Notes: generated by a model from the sequence alone, not told the origin. Numbered from the stretch's first letter, positions 7,614 to 16,987 are shown. The stretch: 63,761 nt of DNA from Candidatus Methylomirabilota bacterium (GCA_035764725.1 DASTYT010000106.1:1-63761), one strand, 5' to 3'. A program made the numbers and translations.

Positions 7614-8951
7614 ATGAGCGACACCGCCCGCCTCAAGCGCGAGATCTGCGAGGCCATCGAGCGCCGCGCGGAGGACATCGTCCGCCTCGGCGAGACCATT
7701 CGCCGCCACCCCGAGCTTGGCTTCAAGGAGTTCAGGACCGCCAGGCTCGTCGAGGAGACGCTGCGGACGCTGGGGCTGTCCCCCAAGACCGGCCTCGCCA
7801 TCACGGGTGTGCGCGCCGATGCCCGTGGGGGCGCCGAGGGGCCCACGCTGGCGCTCCTCGGCGAGCTGGATGCCCTGGTCGTGGCCGGGCATCCGGTGGC
7901 GGACGCGGAGACCGGCGCCGCGCACGCGTGCGGCCACAACGCGCAGATCGCCGGGCTGCTCGGCGCGGCGATGGGGCTGATCGACGCGAAGGTCATGGAT
8001 CGGCTCGCGGGTCGCGTCGTGTTCTTCGCGGTTCCGGCCGAGGAATACGGTGACGTGGAGTGGCGGGTCGAGCAGGCGCGGGCAGGGCGGCTCGAGTTTC
8101 TCGGCGGCAAGCCCGAGCTGCTCCGGCTGGGCCACTTCGACGACGTGGACCTGGCCATGATGATCCACACGACGCCGCAGCCCGAGATGAAGAAGGCGGG
8201 CGTGTCGGCCTCCAACAACGGCTGCATCGTGAAGACCGTGCGCTACATCGGCCGCGCCGCCCATGCAGGCGGGGCGCCCCATCTCGGGATCAACGCGCTC
8301 TACGCCGCCAACATCGGGCTGGCCGCCATCAACGCCGTGCGCGAAACCTTCCGCGACGAGGACTCGATCCGCGTGCACCCGATCATCACCCAGGGCGGCA
8401 GCCAGGTGAACGTGATTCCCGGCGAGGTGCGGCTCGAGACCTACGTGCGGGGCAAGACGGTGGATGCCATCCTCGACGCCAACGTGCGCGTGGACCGCGC
8501 GCTGCGCGCGGGCGCGCTCGCCCTCGGCGCCACCGTCGAGATCGAGACGCTGCCGGGCTATCTCCCGCTGTTCAACCACGCGGGAATGACCGAGCGCTTC
8601 GTCGCCAACGCCCGCGAGGTGCTGGGCGCGGACCAGGTCACCCAGACGGGGCATCGCAGCGGCTCCACCGACATGGGGGACATCTCCCACGTCATGCCGA
8701 CGCTTCACCCCTACATGGGCGGGGCCGCGGGGAGCGGCCACGGGGCCGACTACCGGATCGCCGATCCGCGCCTGGCCTACGTGGAGCCGGCGAAGCAGTT
8801 GGCGATGATGGCGGTGGACATGCTCGCCGACGGCGCGACCGGCGCGCGGCAGGTCATGAGCGCGGGGAAGCCGCGCATGACCAGGCCCGAGTACCTCGCC
8901 TTCCAGCGAAAGATCGCCAGAAAGGAAATCTTCGACGGCGCGAAGGCCTAG
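7614..8951 (+). CDS. M20 family amidohydrolase (AbgB-like)
   Basis: 445 residues, a zinc-dependent M20D-type peptidase/aminoacylase. Visible metal-site motifs: GELDALV, HACGHN (about residues 103-108) and PAEEYGD; a dimerisation lid domain follows. Family members cleave amide bonds of aminoacyl conjugates such as p-aminobenzoyl-glutamate or indole-acyl amino acids; the substrate here is unknown. The start has an AAAGGA Shine-Dalgarno 6 nt upstream. A TAGGAT box at 7560-7565 gives a leader of about 40 nt, so unlike many neighbours this gene appears leadered. Confidence 0.85.
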   Translation: MSDTARLKREICEAIERRAEDIVRLGETIRRHPELGFKEFRTARLVEETLRTLGLSPKTGLAITGVRADARGGAEGPTLALLGELDALVVAGHPVADAETGAAHACGHNAQIAGLLGAAMGLIDAKVMDRLAGRVVFFAVPAEEYGDVEWRVEQARAGRLEFLGGKPELLRLGHFDDVDLAMMIHTTPQPEMKKAGVSASNNGCIVKTVRYIGRAAHAGGAPHLGINALYAANIGLAAINAVRETFRDEDSIRVHPIITQGGSQVNVIPGEVRLETYVRGKTVDAILDANVRVDRALRAGALALGATVEIETLPGYLPLFNHAGMTERFVANAREVLGADQVTQTGHRSGSTDMGDISHVMPTLHPYMGGAAGSGHGADYRIADPRLAYVEPAKQLAMMAVDMLADGATGARQVMSAGKPRMTRPEYLAFQRKIARKEIFDGAKA

Positions 8952-8975
8952 GACGCGAGGCGCGCGCCCGGCGGC

Positions 8976-10373
8976 TCAGAGCCGGAGCAGGACGAGGTAG
9001 GTGACGGTCACCGAGAGATTGTTCACCGCGTGGGCCACGATACCGGGCAGGAGACTCCGCGACTTCTCGTAGGCGAGCGCCCACAGGATGCCCGACATGA
9101 ACACGGAGGCGAAGCCGGCGAGGCCGTAGCCGTGGGCGGCGGCGAAGAGGCAGCCGCTCGCCAGCGCGGCGAGCGGAGCGCCGGTCCGGGTGCGCAGCGT
9201 CCCGTAGAGCAGGCCCCGGAAGGTGAGCTCCTCCACGAACGGCGTCCACACCACGGTGTCGAGCACGCCCACCACAATGCGCCACGGCGGATCCCAGAGA
9301 AGATCCTCCGGGAGGCCATCGGCCCAGTGCGACTCGATCCCCAGGGCGCCGACGATGGAGCCGATGCCCGACTCCGCGGCGCCCCCGACGCCCACGAGGA
9401 TCAGCGCCAGGGCGAGCACGGAGCCGATCGCGCGCGGGGGCAGGTCGAAGCCGAACGTGTAGGAGAACGAGTCGCCCTTGGCCCGCAGGTAGCCGATGGT
9501 CCACACGAGGACCGGCACGCCCGCGAGGAACGAGACGAATTGGATGAGCGTGCGCGCGTCGGGCACAAGCACGATCACCATGAGCGTCAGGCCGAGGAGA
9601 CCCAGCATCCCGCGCACCACCAGCGCGTAGCCGTCGCTGAGCCCCCACGTCGGGGGCATCGGCGCCGTCCCCAACGCCGGCAAGCCGCGGCGGCGCGCGC
9701 GCAAGAGCAGGAGCAGGGCGCCCAGGATCAGCGCGCCTTCGAGCGCAGTGAGCGCGCGCCAGCGCATGAGCAGCGAGCGCCCGCGCGCCACCGTGTCCTC
9801 CGTCGCCTGCGCCGCCGTCGCAGCATCGCCGATCTTCGCGGCGAGTCGCTGGACGAGCCGGTCGGTGAACCAGTTTGCGGGGAACTCGGCACGGACGCGG
9901 GCGATGACCGCGCGCGCGTCCTCGGGATCGACGGGATCGGGTGAGTACGCCAGCGCCACCCAGTCCGCCTCGTCCTCGGGCCCCCGCGGAAGCGGCTCGC
10001 CCACCTCCGCCTTGAGCACCGCGTAGTCGAGCTCGGCTGCCGCGGACCCGACGGTGTCGAGCAGTTCCTCGTACCAGCGCAGGGCCTCTTCGATCGAGTC
10101 CTCGTCGCCGGACAGGAGCCCGTACAGCCACTGCTCCCACGACGAGGTGCCGCGCAGGGCGTCGCGGAGATCGAGGTCGCGCGAGACGAGCCGCTCCAGC
10201 GCCTCCGCCGGACGGTCCAGTGAGTCGAGCGGGGAGCCGCGCCAGGGGGCGGCATAGACCACGATGAGCCCGATTGCGAGGAGCGTGCAGAGGAGGGTGA
10301 ACCAGGGAGAGAAGTAACGACGGTGACGGGGCGGCGGGGAATCCAGCGTCGGGATCTCGTCCGCGCCGAGCAT
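8976..10373 (-). CDS. CPBP-family intramembrane glutamic protease with long N-terminal extension
   Basis: 465 residues. The C-terminal half has about seven membrane segments and the three CPBP (Abi/Rce1) motifs: EELTFRG (about residue 378), FAAAH (about 407) and HAVNN (about 446), which form the metal-independent glutamate protease site. The N-terminal 230 residues hold one membrane segment near residue 25 and a hydrophilic, helical region of unknown role, unusual for the family. The ATG at 10373 follows a TATACT box by 8 nt, implying a leaderless mRNA divergent from the BtuF-like gene. Confidence 0.85.
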   Translation of the reverse strand: MLGADEIPTLDSPPPRHRRYFSPWFTLLCTLLAIGLIVVYAAPWRGSPLDSLDRPAEALERLVSRDLDLRDALRGTSSWEQWLYGLLSGDEDSIEEALRWYEELLDTVGSAAAELDYAVLKAEVGEPLPRGPEDEADWVALAYSPDPVDPEDARAVIARVRAEFPANWFTDRLVQRLAAKIGDAATAAQATEDTVARGRSLLMRWRALTALEGALILGALLLLLRARRRGLPALGTAPMPPTWGLSDGYALVVRGMLGLLGLTLMVIVLVPDARTLIQFVSFLAGVPVLVWTIGYLRAKGDSFSYTFGFDLPPRAIGSVLALALILVGVGGAAESGIGSIVGALGIESHWADGLPEDLLWDPPWRIVVGVLDTVVWTPFVEELTFRGLLYGTLRTRTGAPLAALASGCLFAAAHGYGLAGFASVFMSGILWALAYEKSRSLLPGIVAHAVNNLSVTVTYLVLLRL

Positions 10374-10381
10374 GCGCGCGC

Positions 10382-10387
10382 AGTATA
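10382..10387 (-). promoter_or_regulatory. Leaderless -10 box for the CPBP gene
   Basis: TATACT on the minus strand, 8 nt before the ATG at 10373. It lies 7 bp from the oppositely directed TACAAT box of the neighbouring gene. Confidence 0.55.
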
Positions 10388-10394
10388 CACCGGG

Positions 10395-10400
10395 TACAAT
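10395..10400 (+). promoter_or_regulatory. Leaderless -10 box for the BtuF-like gene
   Basis: TACAAT ends 7 nt before the ATG at 10408; there is no Shine-Dalgarno between them. Confidence 0.6.
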
Positions 10401-10407
10401 CGGCGGC

Positions 10408-11220
10408 ATGTACGGCGGCTCCGACGCGGCGCCTCCTCGCCGTATCGTGTGTCTCAGCGCCGAGCACGCGGAGCTGTGCCACGCGCTCGGCGCGGGCGAC
10501 CGCGTGGTGGGCGTGCCCGGCACCGCGCAGCGGCCGCCCGCCGTACGCGACACGGCTCGGGTGGGCGGCTTCACGACGTTTCGCGTCGACCGGATCCTCG
10601 AGCTCGAGCCCGACCTCGTTCTGGCCTTCTCGGACCTGCAGGCCGACGTGGTCGCCGAGCTGATCCGCGCCGGGCGGAGCGTGCTCTGCACCAACCCGCG
10701 CTCGGTGGACGACGTCCTGCAGTCCATCCTCGTGGTGGGCGGCGCCATCGGGCAGTCCGAAGCGGCGCGGGCCCTCGTGCTCGACATGCGGGACGAGATC
10801 CGACAGGTGCGGGAGTACTCGAGCGTGTGGCCGGACCATCCGCGCGTGTACTTCGAGGAGTGGCCGGACCCGCTGATCGTGGGCATCCGCTGGGTATCGG
10901 AGATGGTGGAGCTGGCCGGCGGACGCGATGTCTTCCCCGAGCTGCGCGCCGAGCGCGCCGCGACGGGCCGAGTGGTGAATGCTGACGAGGTCGCGCGGCG
11001 CGATCCGGACATCATTCTCGCGTCGTGGTGCGGCAAGCCCGTCGACGTCGACGCGATACGAACGCGGCCGGGCTGGGAGGGCGTGAGCGCGGTGCGGCGG
11101 GACGAGATCCACGTGCTGGACGGGGCTGATATCCTGAGTCCAGGGCCCTCGCTCCTGCAGGGGCTCCGGCAGATTCACGAGATCGTTCAGGCTTTCATGG
11201 CCCGACCCCCGGACGGTTGA
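10408..11220 (+). CDS. Cytoplasmic BtuF-like cobalamin/metal-receptor protein
   Basis: 270 residues of the helical-backbone metal receptor (FecCD-associated periplasmic binding) fold: RIVCLSAEHAELCHALG at the start, EPDLVLAFSDLQ around residue 70, a WVSEMVELAGG segment, and DPDIILASWCG. This matches cobalamin-binding BtuF-type proteins. Unlike transporter-linked BtuF it has no signal peptide or lipobox, and no FecCD permease or ATPase is adjacent, so a cytosolic corrinoid- or metal-binding role is inferred. The ATG at 10408 follows a TACAAT box by 7 nt. Confidence 0.75.
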   Translation: MYGGSDAAPPRRIVCLSAEHAELCHALGAGDRVVGVPGTAQRPPAVRDTARVGGFTTFRVDRILELEPDLVLAFSDLQADVVAELIRAGRSVLCTNPRSVDDVLQSILVVGGAIGQSEAARALVLDMRDEIRQVREYSSVWPDHPRVYFEEWPDPLIVGIRWVSEMVELAGGRDVFPELRAERAATGRVVNADEVARRDPDIILASWCGKPVDVDAIRTRPGWEGVSAVRRDEIHVLDGADILSPGPSLLQGLRQIHEIVQAFMARPPDG

Positions 11221-11355
11221 GCGCGAGCTCGAGGAACGTGTACGCTGCTGGCATTGAAGTGACTGATAAGTAGGATGCATCGCGCGTGCGCGATCGGCAT
11301 CGAGAGCATGGAACTTCGCGTCACAAAAAGTGGAAGGCGCAAAAGACCCGGGTGC

Positions 11356-11361
11356 TAGGAT
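11356..11361 (+). promoter_or_regulatory. Extended -10 promoter (TGcTAGGAT) for tldD
   Basis: TGCTAGGAT at 11353-11361 is an extended -10 element, about 36 nt before the tldD ATG (11398), whose GGAG Shine-Dalgarno is at 11383-11386. The 177-bp gap 11221-11397 otherwise holds nothing I recognise. Confidence 0.4.
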
Positions 11362-11397
11362 GTGTTCCTCCTGACGCCCTACGGAGATCGAACAAAC

Positions 11398-12834
11398 ATG
11401 CTCGCGCAACCAGAGCGATTCTTCGCGGACCGATTCGGCCTGAGCGCCTCCGTCACGGAGCGCCTCCTCGGTGGCGCCCTGGCGCGTCGCGTGGATCATG
11501 CCGACCTCTATCTGGAGTACCGCGTGAGCGAGGAGCTCGTGCTGGAGGAAGGGGCGGTGAAGAAGGCCTCGCGGCACGTGAGCCAGGGCGCCGGCGTCCG
11601 CGCTCAGTCCGGCGAGCGCACCGGCTACGCCCACACCGATGACCTCGCGCTGCCGAACCTCGAGGAGGCGGTGCGACAGGCGCGGGCCATCGCCGACGGC
11701 GCGGGAGAGTCCGCGGTGGTCCCGGTGACGACGCTGAGCCGGCCGCACGACCTCTACGCGCTCGCCGAGCCGCCGATCGCCACCGACGTCCACGCCAAGG
11801 TCGATCTCCTGCGCAAGATCGACGCCGCCGCGCGCGCCGCCGATCCACGCGTCAAGCAGGTGATCGCGAGCCTCGGCTGCGAGGAGGTCGTGGTGCTGAT
11901 CGCGGGCCCGGCGGGCTGGACCGCCGGAGACGTCCGGCCGCTCACTCGGCTGAACGTGACGGTGATCGCCGAGGAGCAGGGCCGCCGCGAGATCGGGAGC
12001 TACGGCGGCGGCGGCCGTACGCCGTTCAGCTTCTACCTGGAACACGACCGCTGGCGGCACTTCGCCGCCCAGGCGGTCCGGCAGGCCGTCCTCAAGCTCG
12101 CCGCGGTGGACGCGCCCGCCGGCAGCATGACGGTCGTGTTGGGGCCGGGCTGGCCGGGCATTCTCCTCCACGAAGCGGTCGGCCATGGCCTGGAAGGGGA
12201 CTTCAACCGAAAGGGCACCTCGGCGTTCTCGGGCCGGCTCGGGCAGAAGGTCGCCTCGGAGAAGGTGACCGTAGTGGACGACGGCACCATCGCTAACCGT
12301 CGCGGCTCGCTCAACGTGGACGACGAGGGTGTGCCCACGCGGCGCAATGTGCTCATCGAGAACGGCATCCTGTGCGGCTACATGCAGGACCGGCTCAACG
12401 CGCGGCTCACCGGCCAGGCGCCCACCGGCAACGGCCGCCGCGAGTCCTACGCGCACCCGCCGCTGCCCCGCATGACCAACACGTTCATGCTGGCCGGCGA
12501 CGATGATCCCGCCGACATCATCCGCTCCGTCGAGCACGGCCTCTACGCCGTGAACTTCGGCGGCGGGCAAGTGGACATCACGAGCGGCAAGTTCGTCTTC
12601 TCGGCGAGCGAAGCGTACCTCATCGAGGGCGGACGCGTCACCGCGCCCGTGAAGGGCGCGACCCTCATCGGGAACGGCCCCGACGCGCTCACCCGCGTGA
12701 GCCGCGTGGGCAACGACCTCGCCCTGGACGAAGGCGTGGGCACGTGCGGCAAGGACGGCCAGTCGGTGCCGGTGGGCGTGGGGCTCCCCACGATCCGCAT
12801 CGACGGCATCACGGTGGGGGGCACCCAGGTTTGA
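11398..12834 (+). CDS. tldD: TldD metalloprotease subunit
   Basis: 478 residues. TldD carries the zinc site of the TldD/TldE heterodimer, which degrades unfolded peptides and matures microcin or antitoxin substrates. The metal motif HEAVGH is at residues 258-263, inside GILLHEAVGHGLEGDF. The ATG at 11398 has a weak GGAG 11 nt upstream; an in-frame GTG at 11362 would sit directly on the -10 box and is less likely. The stop overlaps the start of tldE. Confidence 0.93.
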   Translation: MLAQPERFFADRFGLSASVTERLLGGALARRVDHADLYLEYRVSEELVLEEGAVKKASRHVSQGAGVRAQSGERTGYAHTDDLALPNLEEAVRQARAIADGAGESAVVPVTTLSRPHDLYALAEPPIATDVHAKVDLLRKIDAAARAADPRVKQVIASLGCEEVVVLIAGPAGWTAGDVRPLTRLNVTVIAEEQGRREIGSYGGGGRTPFSFYLEHDRWRHFAAQAVRQAVLKLAAVDAPAGSMTVVLGPGWPGILLHEAVGHGLEGDFNRKGTSAFSGRLGQKVASEKVTVVDDGTIANRRGSLNVDDEGVPTRRNVLIENGILCGYMQDRLNARLTGQAPTGNGRRESYAHPPLPRMTNTFMLAGDDDPADIIRSVEHGLYAVNFGGGQVDITSGKFVFSASEAYLIEGGRVTAPVKGATLIGNGPDALTRVSRVGNDLALDEGVGTCGKDGQSVPVGVGLPTIRIDGITVGGTQV

Positions 12835-14174
12835 GCGCCCTCCTCGACCTGCTGACGGACGTCCTCGACCGGGCCCGCGCCAAGGGCGCCAGCGAGGCCG
12901 ACGCTTTCGTGGTCGAGGATCAGTCGTTCTCGGCGCAGGTGCGCATGGGGCAGGTGGACACCGTCAAGCATGCGCGCGACCAGCATCTCGCGCTGCGCGT
13001 GTTCGTGGGCCGCTCCGCCGCCGCCGCCTCGACGTCCGACCTCTCGCGGGACTCGTTGGGCCGCCTGGTCGACGAGGCGGTGACGCTGGCGCGCATCACC
13101 GCGCCGGATCCTCTCTCGGGGCTCGCGGATCGCGGCGAGCTGGCCCGCGGCGTGCCGGATCTCGACCTCGACGACCTTCGCGGCCACGACCTCGCGCCCG
13201 AGGCCAAGATCGAGCTGGCCCGCCGCTGCGAGCAGGCCGCGCTCGGCTACGATCCGCGCATCACCAACTCGGAGGGCGGCGACTTCGGCGACGGCCACGC
13301 GCGCTACGCCTACGCGACCAGCCACGGCTTCGCGGGCGAGTACCGCTCGTCGTCGTTCAGCCTCTCGACGTCCCCGCTTGCGTCGCACAACGGGGAGATG
13401 CAGCGCGACGGGTGGTATCACACCACCCGTAAGCGCGCGAGCCTCGACGCGCCGGAAGCCATCGGCCGGGTCGCCGCCCAGCGGGCGCTGCGGCGGCTCG
13501 GCGCGCGGCGGGTGAAGACCGCCGAGGTGCCGGTGATCTTCGATCCGCAGATGGCGGCCACCCTGATCCGGCACGTCGCGGGCGCGGCGTCCGGGCCCTC
13601 GCTCTACCGCGGCGCGAGCTTCCTCCTGAACCGGCTGGGTGAGACAATCGCCGCGCCGTCCATCACCATCGTGGATGACGGGACCCTGCCGGGCGCGCTC
13701 GGGTCTCGGCCGTTCGACGGCGAGGGTCTCCCGACCCGACGAACCGTCCTGGTGGATCGAGGGGTCCTGACCTCGTACCTCCTCGACAGCTACAGCGCGC
13801 GGAAGCTCGGCCTCGCCTCCACCCATCACGCGGCCCGCGACGGCAGCGGCGTGACCGTCTCGACGACGAACCTCCATCTGGCGCCCGGCGACGCGAGCCC
13901 GGAGTCGCTGATCCGCAGCGTGAAGAGCGGGCTCTACGTCACCGAGCTGATCGGCTTCGGCGTCAACGGCGTGACCGGCGACTACTCGCGCGGCGCGGTG
14001 GGCATGTGGATCGACAACGGCGAGCTGGCCTACCCCGTGGAGGAGATCACGGTGGCGGGAAACCTCCTCGAGATGTTCCGGGCGGTGGAAGGCGTGGGCA
14101 ACGACCTCGTGCTCCGGGACCGCGCCGCCGCGCCGACCCTCCTCATCGGCCGGATGGTCGTGGCCGGCGACTAG
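12831..14174 (+). CDS. pmbA: TldE/PmbA, non-catalytic partner of TldD
   Basis: 447 residues of the PmbA/TldE fold, with no HExxxH motif as expected for TldE. The TTG at 12831 overlaps the tldD stop as TTGA, so translation is probably coupled and subunits made in balance. The C-terminal region (LLDSYSARKLGL, NGVTGDYSRGAVG) is characteristic. tatD follows 9 bp downstream. Confidence 0.9.
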   Translation: MSALLDLLTDVLDRARAKGASEADAFVVEDQSFSAQVRMGQVDTVKHARDQHLALRVFVGRSAAAASTSDLSRDSLGRLVDEAVTLARITAPDPLSGLADRGELARGVPDLDLDDLRGHDLAPEAKIELARRCEQAALGYDPRITNSEGGDFGDGHARYAYATSHGFAGEYRSSSFSLSTSPLASHNGEMQRDGWYHTTRKRASLDAPEAIGRVAAQRALRRLGARRVKTAEVPVIFDPQMAATLIRHVAGAASGPSLYRGASFLLNRLGETIAAPSITIVDDGTLPGALGSRPFDGEGLPTRRTVLVDRGVLTSYLLDSYSARKLGLASTHHAARDGSGVTVSTTNLHLAPGDASPESLIRSVKSGLYVTELIGFGVNGVTGDYSRGAVGMWIDNGELAYPVEEITVAGNLLEMFRAVEGVGNDLVLRDRAAAPTLLIGRMVVAGD

Positions 14175-14183
14175 GAGTCTCCG

Positions 14184-14969
14184 TTGATCGTCGACACGCA
14201 TTGCCATCTTCACGACGCGGCCTTCACCGACGTGCGCAGCACGCTCGCACGCGCCAACGACTTCGACGTCTGGGGTGTGGTCGCGGTGGGCTGCGATCCC
14301 GCCAGCAATCTGCGAACGCTCGACGCCGCGGCGGGGCATCAGAAGCTGGTCTGGCCGGCGCTCGGCTTCCATCCCGAGTGGGATCAGCTCACCAACGCCG
14401 ACCTGGAGGCGGTGGAGGCCCAGATCGTGGCGCATCACGCGCACATCGTGGCCGTGGGCGAGGTCGGCCTTCCCTGGTACACGCTGGGCGCCGCCACGGA
14501 CGCCGCCGCTCTCATCACGCGGGGACGCGCGCGTCTCGAGCGCCTCCTGCGCCTCGCCACGCGCTTCGACCTGCCGGTGATCCTCCACGCGCCCCACGCC
14601 GCCGCCGCCGAGGCCCTCGAGGCCGTGCGCGCCGTCGGCGTCGAGCGCGCGGTGTTCCACTGGCACAAGGGGAGTCCCGACGTGACGCAGGCCATCGTGG
14701 ACGCCGGCCACTTCATCTCGGTCACCCCCGAGGTGGTGTACCGGGAGCGTGACCGCGAGCTGGTCGAGCGCGTCCCGCTCGATTCGCTTCTCGTCGAGAG
14801 CGATGCCCCGTGGCCATATCAGGGCGAGTTCGAGAACACGCCCTCGGGCCCCTGGATGGCCGCGCGCGTGGCCGAGGAAGTGGCCAAGATCAAGCGGCTG
14901 CCCGTCGAGGAAACGATGTACCGGCTCACCGTGAATGCCTGCCGGCTCTTCCATCTCGTCTGGGCCTGA
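14184..14969 (+). CDS. tatD: TatD-family metal-dependent hydrolase
   Basis: 261 residues, TIM-barrel amidohydrolase related to TatD DNase. The N-terminal metal motif DTHCHLHD, a central GEVGLPWY, an ILHAPHA segment, and the late ESDAPWPY are present, the last supplying the conserved Asp. The TTG start at 14184 is supported by an AGGAG Shine-Dalgarno 6 nt upstream. It probably acts on DNA or another phosphodiester/amide substrate; which one cannot be told from sequence. Confidence 0.88.
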   Translation: MIVDTHCHLHDAAFTDVRSTLARANDFDVWGVVAVGCDPASNLRTLDAAAGHQKLVWPALGFHPEWDQLTNADLEAVEAQIVAHHAHIVAVGEVGLPWYTLGAATDAAALITRGRARLERLLRLATRFDLPVILHAPHAAAAEALEAVRAVGVERAVFHWHKGSPDVTQAIVDAGHFISVTPEVVYRERDRELVERVPLDSLLVESDAPWPYQGEFENTPSGPWMAARVAEEVAKIKRLPVEETMYRLTVNACRLFHLVWA

Positions 14970-15714
14970 TCCCTCGTCCCTCGCGGTGATCGCCCAGCGG
15001 TTCACCGTGTCCATCGGCGGGGCGTCGCTCGTGGGCGTCCTTCACCTGCCGTCTCCCGCGCCCCTCCCCGTCCCGGTGGTGGTCGCGTGCCACGGGCTCG
15101 GCGCATCCAAGGACTCGGACAAGTACCTCTTGCTGGGGGCCACTCTGCCCACGGCGGGCCTTGCCCTCGCCCGCTTCGACTTCCGCGGAGCCGGAGAATC
15201 CGGCGGCTCCTATCGCGATGCCACCACCGCGACCCGCATCGCCGACCTCGAGGCGGTGCTCGCCTTCCTCGCCGAACAATCGACCCTGTCCCATCAGATA
15301 GGCCTGCTCGGCTCGAGCATGGGCGGCTATGTCGCGTGGCATGTCGCCCACCGCCGCATCCAGGCGGGCGGAGCCCCGCTCCCGGTGGTAACGTGGAACG
15401 CGCCCGCGGACCTGACGAGCCTCGAGGCGCGTGAGATGTCCGAGGCCTCGGGCCTGGGCCCCGCGCTGGTGGCCGAGGTGCGGAGCGGCCGGCTGGCCGA
15501 GGCGCCGGTGGGGGTGAGCCACGCCCTGGTGGTGCAGGGAGAGCGTGACGAGGTCGTGGCGCCCGGACATGGGCGCCGGCTCTACGAGCGGGCGCGTGAC
15601 CCCCGTGCGCTGCACCTGATCGCGGGAGGCGATCACCGATTGACCGACCTGAGCCATCGTAAAATCGCCGTCGGGCAAAGCCAACGCTGGATGACCGAAC
15701 ACCTGGGAGACTGA
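14935..15714 (+). CDS. Alpha/beta hydrolase
   Basis: Up to 259 residues with the nucleophile elbow GSSMGG (Ser near residue 125), an oxyanion segment ACHGLGASKDSDK, and late Asp/His candidates in VVQGERDEVV and AGGDHRL. This resembles small cytosolic esterases/peptidases of the Hydrolase_4 type. The ATG at 14935 overlaps tatD by 35 bp; GTG 14986, just before the first beta strand, is an equally possible start. It lies 6 bp upstream of the M20 peptidase, suggesting one operon. Confidence 0.75.
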   Translation: MPAGSSISSGPDPSSLAVIAQRFTVSIGGASLVGVLHLPSPAPLPVPVVVACHGLGASKDSDKYLLLGATLPTAGLALARFDFRGAGESGGSYRDATTATRIADLEAVLAFLAEQSTLSHQIGLLGSSMGGYVAWHVAHRRIQAGGAPLPVVTWNAPADLTSLEAREMSEASGLGPALVAEVRSGRLAEAPVGVSHALVVQGERDEVVAPGHGRRLYERARDPRALHLIAGGDHRLTDLSHRKIAVGQSQRWMTEHLGD

Positions 15715-15720
15715 GACCCC

Positions 15721-16869
15721 ATGATCAACCGGCGGCGGCTGACCGAGGAGTTCCTGGAGCTCGTCTCCATCCCCAGCCTCTCGCGCCAGGAGGGCAAGGT
15801 GGGGCGGCGGCTCGAGTCGATCTTGAAGGACATGGGGGCCAGCGTCGAGGTGGATGACGCCGGCGAGCGCGTGGGCGGCGACACCGGGAACATCCTGGCG
15901 CGCTTCCCCGGCAACACGCCGGGCGCGGCGCCGTTCCTTCTCTCCGGCCATATGGACACCGTGGGGCCGGCCGCCCACGTGCACACGGTCGTCGAGGGCG
16001 ATCTCATCCACACCGACCACACGAGCGTGCTGGGCGGCGACGACAAGGCGGGCCTCGTCGCCATCCTCGAGGCCATCCGGGTGCTGCGCGAGCGCCAACT
16101 GCCGCACGGCGACCTCGAGGTCGTGATCACGATCTGCGAGGAAACGGGCCTCATCGGCGCCAAGCACTTCGACTGCGCACGCCTTCGCGCCCGGCGCGGC
16201 CTGGTGCTGGACGTGGACGGCGTCAACGAGCTGGTCACGCGCGCCCCTGCGGCGAACCGGCTGTCCTTCACCGTGCACGGCCTCGAGGCCCACGCCGGAA
16301 TCTGCCCGGAGCGCGGCATCAGCGCGGTGCAGGTGGCGAGCGAGGCCATCGCCGGCATGCGGCTGGGCCGCGTGGACGCCGAGACCACCGCGAATCTGGG
16401 CGTGGTCAATGGGGGGCTCGCCACCAACATCGTGCCGAGCCAGCTGGTGGTGCGCGGCGAGACGCGCAGCCTCTCCGAGGAGAAGCTCCAGGCGCAGACC
16501 GACCACATGCGCGCGCGCTTCGAGGACGCGGCGGCCCGCCACGCGGTCACGCTGGAGGGCCGGGAGTTCCGGGCCCGCGTGGAGGCCAAGGTCGAGCGCC
16601 AGTACGAGCGCCTTCACATCGCCGACGAGGCGGTGATCGTCAAGCTGGTTGCGGATGCGGCGCGCACACTGGGCCGCGTGTGCCCCACTCGCTCGACGGG
16701 CGGCGGATCCGACGCCAACGTGTTCATCACCCGGGGCATCGAGGTCGCCAACCTGGCCTGCGGCATGCGCGACATCCACACCGTCAACGAGTGGGTAGAC
16801 GTGAAGGACCTCGTCGCGACCGCCGAGCTGGTCCTGGAGACCGTGAAGGCGAGCGCGACCCGCGCCTGA
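15721..16869 (+). CDS. M20 family peptidase (PepT-like)
   Basis: 382 residues of the M20B di-zinc aminopeptidase type. Metal motifs: SGHMDTVGPA (about residues 77-86), GGDDKAGL and CEETGLIGAKH, with the dimerisation domain in the middle and a late GGGSDAN. PepT-like enzymes cleave tripeptides; some relatives act on other small peptides. A GGGAGA Shine-Dalgarno is 9 nt upstream. With tldD/tldE upstream, the run looks like a peptide-turnover operon. Confidence 0.85.
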   Translation: MINRRRLTEEFLELVSIPSLSRQEGKVGRRLESILKDMGASVEVDDAGERVGGDTGNILARFPGNTPGAAPFLLSGHMDTVGPAAHVHTVVEGDLIHTDHTSVLGGDDKAGLVAILEAIRVLRERQLPHGDLEVVITICEETGLIGAKHFDCARLRARRGLVLDVDGVNELVTRAPAANRLSFTVHGLEAHAGICPERGISAVQVASEAIAGMRLGRVDAETTANLGVVNGGLATNIVPSQLVVRGETRSLSEEKLQAQTDHMRARFEDAAARHAVTLEGREFRARVEAKVERQYERLHIADEAVIVKLVADAARTLGRVCPTRSTGGGSDANVFITRGIEVANLACGMRDIHTVNEWVDVKDLVATAELVLETVKASATRA

Positions 16870-16881
16870 CACTCGCCTGAC

Positions 16882-16899
16882 GCGGTGCAACAGCACCGC
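16882..16899. repeat. Perfect inverted repeat downstream of the M20 gene
   Basis: GCGGTGC-AACA-GCACCGC, a 7-bp stem with a 4-nt loop, 12 bp after the stop. There is no T tract, so it may be an RNA 3'-end stabiliser or a weak terminator. Confidence 0.5.
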
Positions 16900-16933
16900 C
16901 GGCGCGTAGCTGGCTCCCAGCGCCTCACTGAGC

Positions 16934-16939
16934 TATTCT
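16934..16939 (+). promoter_or_regulatory. Probable -10 box of the proline-rich exported protein
   Basis: TATTCT, about 48 nt before the ATG at 16988; the gene has a GAGAGG Shine-Dalgarno at 16974-16979, so the mRNA is leadered. Confidence 0.35.
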
Positions 16940-16987
16940 GGGCTGCCCCAAAAGGTTGGGGTAGGCTTCACCAGAGAGGTGCTGGCC

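Noticed and set aside
12120..12280. HEAVGH in TldD read as a thermolysin-type HExxH site
   Set aside because: The spacing is HExxxH, the TldD/PmbA family site, not HExxH.
8854..12570. Very long open frame on the minus strand (about 1,240 codons) across several plus-strand genes
   Set aside because: High G+C removes stop codons from opposite frames; the translation is low-complexity and recognisable domains lie in other frames.
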